Made by a program: the position numbers and the translations under genes. The notes under the pieces were generated by a model, which was given only the letters and a program-made list of their open reading frames with translations, was not told the DNA's origin and ran no database searches. Shown piece after piece: positions 6,610-11,188 of a stretch of DNA of 11,188 nucleotides. Within the stretch, counting starts at the first letter, position 1. Each line of letters starts with the position of its first letter. The DNA is from Bacteroidota bacterium (lineage in GTDB: Bacteria; Bacteroidota; Bacteroidia; Flavobacteriales_D; Crocinitomicaceae): assembly GCA_018825925.1 (NCBI GenBank), contig JAHKAT010000264.1, positions 1 through 11,188 of the forward strand, given 5' to 3'.

Positions 6610-7116
6610 ATGAAAATCACCTTTTGGAGCCTTTTTATTGGCTTAGCACTTTTTAGTTGCAATAGTAACAGTTCTTCTAATTCAAGTAAAAGCGAAGTTG
6701 TTTCAACCTTAGCAGACGATGAAAATACAGATGCTGAGTTGAAAGAAAGATTGAAAAAAATAGAACTCGAGGAACAAAAAAGAGAGAAAGAAGAAAAATC
6801 GAATGTAACCACTTTAAGCTTCGATCGATTAAAACATGACTTTGGTGACATCCAAGGTGATACTGACAATAGTACAACCTTTACCGTTACTAATACTGGC
6901 GACAAGCCCTTGTTAATCAATGATGTTAAAGCTAGTTGTGGTTGTACAACACCAAAAAAACCAGAAGGTCCTATTTTACCAGGAAAAAGTGATGTGATCA
7001 CGGTGAATTTTCATCCAAATCCAGACCAAAAAAATGAAATCATTAAGACCGTAACTGTAACAGCCAATACTGATCCAATTATTAGCACCTTAACAATTCG
7101 AGCTTTCGTTAAATAG
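6610..7116 (+). CDS. DUF1573 domain lipoprotein
   Basis: The 168-residue protein begins with a lipoprotein signal peptide (hydrophobic 4-15) and a lipobox ALFSC, making Cys17 the likely lipidated residue. A Ser/Asn-rich linker (18-30) follows, then a charged Glu/Lys helix or coiled coil (~37-64), then a DUF1573 domain (~69-168). That domain is an Ig-like beta sandwich resembling ASPM/SPD-2/hydin modules, with FDRLKHDFGDI, FTVTNTGDKPLLINDV, the hallmark SCGCT motif, and PGKSDVITVNFHPN. DUF1573 proteins are abundant in Bacteroidota envelopes and have no settled function; the Cys pair could hold a disulfide or bind metal. The gene follows the S41 protease by 23 bases and its stop overlaps the convergent flippase stop by 8 bases. 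Anchoring in the inner or outer membrane facing the periplasm is inferred from the lipobox. Confidence 0.9.
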   Translation: MKITFWSLFIGLALFSCNSNSSSNSSKSEVVSTLADDENTDAELKERLKKIELEEQKREKEEKSNVTTLSFDRLKHDFGDIQGDTDNSTTFTVTNTGDKPLLINDVKASCGCTTPKKPEGPILPGKSDVITVNFHPNPDQKNEIIKTVTVTANTDPIISTLTIRAFVK

Positions 7117-8608
7117 ATTTCGACTTTATTTTTAAAATTTTATTAAGTGCCTCCCTCATGTAGTTGGAGGCATTTTTTTCAATATTAAAATAGTAGATTG
7201 GCAATAAAACTAGTAAGCCGAGAAGCGCTGATTTAATAAAAAATGTACCGATAGAAATTTCCACCTCAGGAAAAAATAACTCCACCCCTATTAAAAAAGC
7301 AATGAATATCAGAATGAGATAGAATTGAGATTTCTCGAATGGGTGAATTTTGTATTGGATTTGCACATATCCCAATCTTAGCAGATTATACAGAACAATT
7401 GTCACAGAAGTAGCCATCGCAGCACCTTTCAATCCATAGATTGGAATAAAAATGTAATTCGAAACAATCACCCCAATTAGCAAGAAAAGGGTGAATATTA
7501 AATCAACAGAGTATTTTTTAGAAGAACTTAAAATTGCACCATTCAAGGCGAGGTACATATCTACCATCCTTCCGGCCATTAAGATGAGAAACAATTCAAT
7601 ACCAATTAAATATTCTTGCGGCAACAAACTAAAAATCTCGAATCGATTGATCCAAATCCCTGTAAACAGCACCAAGGCAATGAATAAGCTAATTGAACTA
7701 GATTGAGTGTATAGTAACTGCATTTCCTTGATTTCCTTACGCTTCCAATGTTTAGCAATGATAGGCGAGCAAACGCGTAAAATACTTCTATATGGAACCA
7801 TTAATGCACTCGTTAAATAAACAATAGTTGTATAAATTCCCGTAGCTTTCAGTCCTAAAAATCCAGATATCATAATGGCATCTATGGATACAACTGCAGT
7901 TGCTCCTATGGTGTTTAGGTATGAAATTGAGCTATATTTCGCAATGATGGTGCGCAATTTTTTAGAAGTGCTTTTGTTTTGACTCCTAAACGTGAATAGC
8001 TTTTTTTTCCATAAATACAAACTTAAGTAAATGGTAGGGACGGCATAAACTATGCTGTGTAAGGCGATAAAACTATCGAAATTAATGAACCCAAATCCAA
8101 ACAATAGCAAGGTGATTGTAACGCACAATCGAAGCACAAATTCGAAAAGGAAAGCGGGAAGGACATTTATAAAAAGGGATCTCAAATATACTTCGTAAAG
8201 CAAATAAAACGCATAGGACACCCCTATTGGAAATATCCAGTAACTATAGGTTAAAAATTGAGCTCCATTTTCAGAATAGTATTCAATTATCTGATCTTGA
8301 AAGACAAAATAAATTCCCGCAAAAAGCAAACAACCCATTAAAACTAAAGTCATCATCCTCTGTATAAAGGCTATAGATCTGCTTTTGTCGTCGGAAAAAA
8401 ATGGAAAAAATCGCCAGATAGAAAAAGTAGAACCTAAGTTTGCTGCTTGTCCAAAAAACAATCCTATGCTTAATAATAGGTTCACTATACCGATTTCTTC
8501 AACCTTAAGAAACACAATCATTAAAACAGCTTTATTCAGATAGCCAAGAACCAACCCCATATAGGAGATGACCGTTACTCGAAGTGCATCTTTTTGAACA
8601 ATACCCAT
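7109..8608 (-). CDS. Wzx-like polysaccharide flippase (MOP/MATE superfamily)
   Basis: The 499-residue protein is an integral membrane protein with about 12-14 predicted helices, the size and pattern of Wzx-type polysaccharide biosynthesis proteins of the MOP superfamily. The first two helices (about 12-32, 40-60), a cytoplasmic basic loop near 200-220 (WKKKLF...KSTSKKLR), and the block IYGLKGAAMATSVTIVLYNLLRLGYV near 390-415 are typical. It probably flips undecaprenyl-pyrophosphate-linked glycan units to the periplasmic face for O-antigen, capsule or exopolysaccharide assembly. It is divergent from a GT2 gene, which supports this. Its start has a TAnnTTTG element (8621-8628, minus strand) 12 bases upstream. 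The 3' end runs through the terminator of the convergent DUF1573 gene. The transported glycan cannot be predicted from sequence. Confidence 0.9.
   Translation of the reverse strand: MGIVQKDALRVTVISYMGLVLGYLNKAVLMIVFLKVEEIGIVNLLLSIGLFFGQAANLGSTFSIWRFFPFFSDDKSRSIAFIQRMMTLVLMGCLLFAGIYFVFQDQIIEYYSENGAQFLTYSYWIFPIGVSYAFYLLYEVYLRSLFINVLPAFLFEFVLRLCVTITLLLFGFGFINFDSFIALHSIVYAVPTIYLSLYLWKKKLFTFRSQNKSTSKKLRTIIAKYSSISYLNTIGATAVVSIDAIMISGFLGLKATGIYTTIVYLTSALMVPYRSILRVCSPIIAKHWKRKEIKEMQLLYTQSSSISLFIALVLFTGIWINRFEIFSLLPQEYLIGIELFLILMAGRMVDMYLALNGAILSSSKKYSVDLIFTLFLLIGVIVSNYIFIPIYGLKGAAMATSVTIVLYNLLRLGYVQIQYKIHPFEKSQFYLILIFIAFLIGVELFFPEVEISIGTFFIKSALLGLLVLLPIYYFNIEKNASNYMREALNKILKIKSKSI
7145..7179 (+). terminator. 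intrinsic terminator of the S41 protease/DUF1573 transcript
   Basis: A perfect 7-bp stem, TGCCTCC (7148-7154) with GGAGGCA (7166-7172), encloses an 11-base loop and is followed by seven T (7173-7179). The stem can extend by one G-U and two A-U pairs into the T run. It lies 28 bases beyond the DUF1573 stop and works only for plus-strand transcription; the minus-strand side lacks a downstream T run. The whole structure lies within the 3' coding region of the opposing flippase gene. Confidence 0.85.
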
Positions 8609-8620
8609 TTTAAGTTTTCA

Positions 8621-8628
8621 CAAATGTA
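8621..8628 (-). promoter_or_regulatory. TAnnTTTG -7 promoter element of the flippase gene
   Basis: On the minus strand this reads TACATTTG, a perfect match to the Bacteroidota -7 consensus. It ends 12 bases before the flippase ATG, so the leader would be only about 5-8 bases. A near-consensus TTTC lies 18 bases upstream (8647-8650, minus strand) at about the position of the -33 element. Confidence 0.55.
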
Positions 8629-8681
8629 AGAACTCACACATCATTTGAAACCTAAAAGTCTAAGACATACTAAAAAAATTA

Positions 8682-8689
8682 TAGATTTG
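8682..8689 (+). promoter_or_regulatory. TAnnTTTG -7 promoter element of the GT2 gene
   Basis: TAGATTTG matches the -7 consensus exactly and ends six bases before the ATG at 8696. Transcription starting the usual 4-7 bases downstream would begin at or just before the start codon, giving a leaderless or nearly leaderless mRNA. No TTG lies at the -33 spacing, which lowers confidence. Confidence 0.45.
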
Positions 8690-8695
8690 TATTAA

Positions 8696-9604
8696 ATGAA
8701 GATTACCGCTGCAATATGCACCTACAATCGTGAGAAATATTTACCTCAATTATTTGAGAGTATTTCAAAGCAAAGTTTAAGCTATGATCAATTTGAAGTT
8801 GTTTTGGTGGATAATAATTCACCAGGTAACACTCGTGAACTTTGTGATCAATTTCAAATTCACAATCCCAATATAAATTTTCGTTACTTTTTAGAAACCA
8901 ATCAAGGTTTGTCATTTGCACGAAACAGATGTATTGCCGAAACCCGAAATGATTTAATTACTTTTTTAGATGACGACGCCTTTATCACTCAAGATTACCT
9001 AGAAAAGAAGCTTTACTATTTCAAGGAGTATAAAAATGTATGTGCAATAGGCAGCAAAATATTGCTTCATTTTGAAGAGTATGAGCCAAAATGGTCTAAC
9101 CCTTATATTAATCAAATTTTGGGTTTTTATGATTTGGGCGACAAAATTAAGGAATTGAATTCCCCTGATTATCCCCGTGGGTCTAACATGACTTTTCGTA
9201 CTGACCTCTTCGATAAAATCGGTGGATTTAATGTCGAATTAGGCCGAATAGGTGCAAATATGCTAGGTGGTGAAGAGAAGGATTTATTCGCCAGAATCTA
9301 TTCACAAAATGATTTAAAAGTACTTTATGTGCCGGATGCTATAGTTAATCATTGCGTCCCACCAAGTAGACTATCGAATCAATTCGTTAAAAATCAAGCT
9401 CTTGGAATTGGAAGAAGTGAGCGCATTCGAACGAGAAACATTTCCTTTTCTAAATTTATAGCCTCAAGTATCAAAGAAATCATAAAGTGGGCTGCCTCTA
9501 TTTTAATTTCATTCAAATATCTTATTCAATGCAAGCCCCAAGCCGGATGGATGATTCTAAAATTTAGATTTTGGGTTTCTCTAGGATTGTTTGGATTCAA
9601 ATAA
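8696..9604 (+). CDS. GT2 family (GT-A fold) glycosyltransferase
   Basis: The 302-residue protein is an inverting, nucleotide-sugar-dependent glycosyltransferase of family GT2. It begins with the GT-A nucleotide-binding strand (ITAAICTYNRE, 3-13), then VVLVDNNSP (35-43), NQGLSFARNRCI (69-80) and the metal-binding LDDD (91-94). GSNMTFRTD (162-170) is an acceptor-side block, GGEEKDL (191-197) holds the likely catalytic base, and NHCVPPSRL (218-226) is a His/Pro block seen in many polysaccharide GT2 enzymes. The C-terminal ~50 residues are basic and amphipathic to hydrophobic (for example WAASILISFKYLI) and probably attach the enzyme to the inner membrane. It should add a sugar to a lipid-linked glycan; donor and acceptor are not readable. 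It diverges from the flippase, and its last 24 bases overlap the end of the opposing MptE-like gene. Confidence 0.93.
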   Translation: MKITAAICTYNREKYLPQLFESISKQSLSYDQFEVVLVDNNSPGNTRELCDQFQIHNPNINFRYFLETNQGLSFARNRCIAETRNDLITFLDDDAFITQDYLEKKLYYFKEYKNVCAIGSKILLHFEEYEPKWSNPYINQILGFYDLGDKIKELNSPDYPRGSNMTFRTDLFDKIGGFNVELGRIGANMLGGEEKDLFARIYSQNDLKVLYVPDAIVNHCVPPSRLSNQFVKNQALGIGRSERIRTRNISFSKFIASSIKEIIKWAASILISFKYLIQCKPQAGWMILKFRFWVSLGLFGFK

Positions 9605-10384
9605 ACGATCGTAATCAACTCTTTCGAATAACTCTAATTTCCCGCCATTGGTAGCGTTGAAAATTTTCCTACCGTCTTGTTCGAATACTTTTTTACATAA
9701 TTGATAGGACTGTAAAACATTATCCAATTTAGGATCATGCCATTTTTTACCAACTCCAAAATAGTTCGGGTGAAAATGATTGGGGTCGTCTTCAGTACTT
9801 TCCCACACATTGCCATTTTTAATCACTGAATCCGGTACCGCATAAGAAAAATCCATGCCTATTAAATAAACTTCTGTAAAACCTAAATAATAAGCCAATT
9901 GTAAATTAACCATGGTCACAGATTGACCACAATAGACTTTGTTTTCACAATCAAATGAAAACTGAGATTTTTCGTAATTAGCACTTGAACTTACATAAAA
10001 AGAATAGTCAAGATTGATGAAAAAACGATTGTCGCTCTTGGTCATTCGTCGTTTAGAATTACTAGGAAAAAACATATAATCGCTCTGATAACTATCAATT
10101 TCTTTTAAATTATCATTAATTACATGTTTGTCTTCAACCACGTAAAAGTTTGGTTTGTAACCATTCTCACGCGTTTTATAGTAAATACTGTTTACTGCGA
10201 AACTATATTCATTTTCAAGTTTTGATAAATCAGCTTTATTGAGTGAAGGACCATTTCCTAAAATAAAACAACGTTCTCCTTTAAATTTATTTTTTAAGGC
10301 CAGTACTCGCTTTCTATCTCTTTGGAAATATCCAGGTTGTTCAAAAATGATATTGGGGATTATTTTTTTTAAAAATTCTTTCAT
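9581..10384 (-). CDS. MptE-like / DUF115 family protein, sialyltransferase-like (putative glycosyltransferase)
   Basis: The 267-residue protein belongs to the family labelled 6-hydroxymethylpterin diphosphokinase MptE-like (DUF115). Visible blocks are CFILGNGPSL (39-48), AVNSIYYK (63-70), CGQSVTMVNLQLAYYLGF (152-169), EVYLIGMDFSY (171-181), NHFHPNYFG (202-210) and ATNGGKLELFERVDY (244-258). As I recall GT42 sialyltransferases such as Campylobacter CstII, they show the same order: GNGPSL, SGxxM, GYxEIYLxGIDF, then an SHYxGH block with the catalytic His. That makes His203 or His205 candidates here. DUF115 is also the core of Maf flagellin nonulosonic-acid transferases. A sugar transferase role in surface-glycan synthesis therefore fits context better than a pterin kinase; this is inference. 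It is downstream of the SGNH gene by 21 bases on the same strand and lacks a signal peptide. Confidence 0.8.
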   Translation of the reverse strand: MKEFLKKIIPNIIFEQPGYFQRDRKRVLALKNKFKGERCFILGNGPSLNKADLSKLENEYSFAVNSIYYKTRENGYKPNFYVVEDKHVINDNLKEIDSYQSDYMFFPSNSKRRMTKSDNRFFINLDYSFYVSSSANYEKSQFSFDCENKVYCGQSVTMVNLQLAYYLGFTEVYLIGMDFSYAVPDSVIKNGNVWESTEDDPNHFHPNYFGVGKKWHDPKLDNVLQSYQLCKKVFEQDGRKIFNATNGGKLELFERVDYDRLFESKQS

Positions 10385-10405
10385 TCTAATTTAATATATG
10401 CCAAG

Positions 10406-11188
10406 TTAGTAAAGTTCTAACTCTTTTTTAATTTGACGGGTAATTCTATTCGCTCCAATTATTGACAAGTGATTGTGGTCTTTAAAGCAGTTGTTTTCAA
10501 ACTTTAATTGGCCATAGTCAAGTATTTTGACTCTTTTATTCAAGAGTTCAGCTTTAGTTTTTTCGTAATAATCAACAATAGGTTGGGGTATTTTTTCAAG
10601 ATAGTCTTTATGGAGTGGGATATTCACTAAAACTAAATCGATATTTTCTTTTCGTGTTAATTCGATAATCGAATCGAGATAATTTCTATTTAAATCTGAA
10701 ATTCCTACAAATATTGAATCTTGACGATAATAGTGTCTTTTAAGAGTACTTTCAATATTCGTGTTCTCTATGCCTGGCTTTAGAGGTGTAAAGCTTCCGA
10801 TAAATTTATTGTGATCCAAGTGCGGATACACAAACATATTTTTAAAATAGACCTGTCGGTATTTATCGACATCTAAATCAAAATTTTTGAAATCTGAAAT
10901 ACTCACTATTGGATATATCCTATTAAGTATATCGCCTGTTGCCATGTCTCCATCGAACAATCTGTCCATGTATGCCGAAAAACTGGGGTATGAAAAACCA
11001 ATAATTATCGTTTTCAACTCATTTTTTTGATTCAGCAATCTTTTTAATTTGAAATAGCTAATGAAATAGGATTCCGAATTTTCTGCAATATTGATCGAAT
11101 TAGGTATTAACTGGGGGTTAACAGCAGTCATTATTCTAGAATCTCCTAAAACCATCGTTTTTACCTTGTCTAGGCTTTTACTTGTATT
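10406..11188 (-). CDS. SGNH/GDSL-hydrolase-like protein, 5' end outside window
   Basis: The reading frame stays open to the right window edge, so the start is outside. The ATG at 11153-11155 sits inside a typical block-I strand (DKVKTMVLGDSR) and is not a credible start. About 260 residues are visible. The block-I GDS Ser codon is 11138-11140. A block-V DxxH motif, DHNH, places Asp at 10478-10480 and His at 10469-10471; together these give a Ser-Asp-His arrangement of SGNH hydrolases. LVLVNIPLHKDY could be the block-III region, although the classical GxND is not obvious. Proteins of this kind in glycan loci often remove or transfer O-acetyl groups and have a membrane-anchored N-terminus, here unseen. 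It precedes the MptE-like gene by 21 bases in the same direction, so one transcript is likely. Acetyltransferase or esterase activity is inference. Confidence 0.75.
   Translation of the reverse strand, partial: NTSKSLDKVKTMVLGDSRIMTAVNPQLIPNSINIAENSESYFISYFKLKRLLNQKNELKTIIIGFSYPSFSAYMDRLFDGDMATGDILNRIYPIVSISDFKNFDLDVDKYRQVYFKNMFVYPHLDHNKFIGSFTPLKPGIENTNIESTLKRHYYRQDSIFVGISDLNRNYLDSIIELTRKENIDLVLVNIPLHKDYLEKIPQPIVDYYEKTKAELLNKRVKILDYGQLKFENNCFKDHNHLSIIGANRITRQIKKELELY

Noticed and set aside
6603..7001. 132-codon minus-strand open frame across the DUF1573 gene
   Set aside because: It is rich in Ser/Leu runs that mirror the Lys/Glu/Asn-rich DUF1573 protein, the usual sign of a shadow frame.
7491..7706. 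71-codon plus-strand open frame inside the flippase gene
   Set aside because: It lies opposite a well-supported membrane protein, shows no domain or promoter, and is explained by the composition of the opposite strand.
9556..9568. TCTAAAATTTAGA near-palindrome near the end of the GT2 gene
   Set aside because: It has no loop, is purely A/T-rich apart from the outer bases, has no T tract, and lies within coding sequence; chance is sufficient.
9581..10384. Literal role as 6-hydroxymethylpterin diphosphokinase (MptE)
   Set aside because: That name comes from a distant archaeal homologue; the glycan-locus context and sialyltransferase-like motif order fit a sugar transferase better.
1..11188. 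CRISPR arrays, tRNA/rRNA genes, insertion sequences, phage or plasmid genes
   Set aside because: I looked for direct repeats, cloverleaf-like stretches, transposase motifs and terminal inverted repeats and saw none; gene content and base composition look like ordinary chromosome.

Overview
The window looks like chromosomal DNA of a Bacteroidota member, most likely Flavobacteriales-like. The DNA is A+T-rich, start codons lack clear Shine-Dalgarno sequences, and several starts are preceded by the Bacteroidota -7 promoter motif TAnnTTTG. The gene families also fit: a TIGR02757/DUF2400 protein, a DUF1573 lipoprotein with an SCGCT motif, a two-domain SpeD-SpeE protein, and a flippase/GT2/MptE-like surface-glycan set. 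The exact genus cannot be read from the sequence. Coding density is very high: the longest gene-free stretch is 181 bases, and no RNA gene, CRISPR array, IS element or long repeat was seen.

Region 1 (1-1085, + strand): the 3' end of an ABC ATPase of the LolD type overlaps the start of a TIGR02757 protein by 20 bases. Region 2 (1086-3922, + strand) is a tightly coupled three-gene operon: an S-adenosylmethionine decarboxylase/spermidine synthase fusion, an agmatinase/arginase-family ureohydrolase, and a small polytopic membrane protein. The stop codon of the first touches the ATG of the second, and the second and third overlap as ATGA. Together the first two could make a diamine and convert it to spermidine or a similar triamine; the membrane protein is unknown.

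Region 3 (3919-7116) concerns the cell envelope. A secreted NlpC/P60 peptidase (- strand) is divergent from a secreted S41 C-terminal processing protease (+), which is followed 23 bases later by a DUF1573 lipoprotein. A clear intrinsic terminator for the protease/lipoprotein transcript lies inside the 3' coding sequence of the convergent next gene.

Region 4 (7109-11188) is one edge of a surface-polysaccharide locus. A Wzx-like flippase (-) and a GT2 glycosyltransferase (+) diverge from an 87-base region carrying a TAnnTTTG motif on each strand. Next come, on the minus strand, an MptE-like/DUF115 protein resembling GT42 sialyltransferases and an SGNH-like protein that runs off the right edge. 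Three convergent gene pairs overlap at their 3' ends (by 4, 8 and 24 bases). I saw no wholly new system. The best leads are the polyamine operon with its unknown membrane partner, the putative sialyltransferase-like enzyme paired with an SGNH protein, and the terminator nested in an opposing gene.
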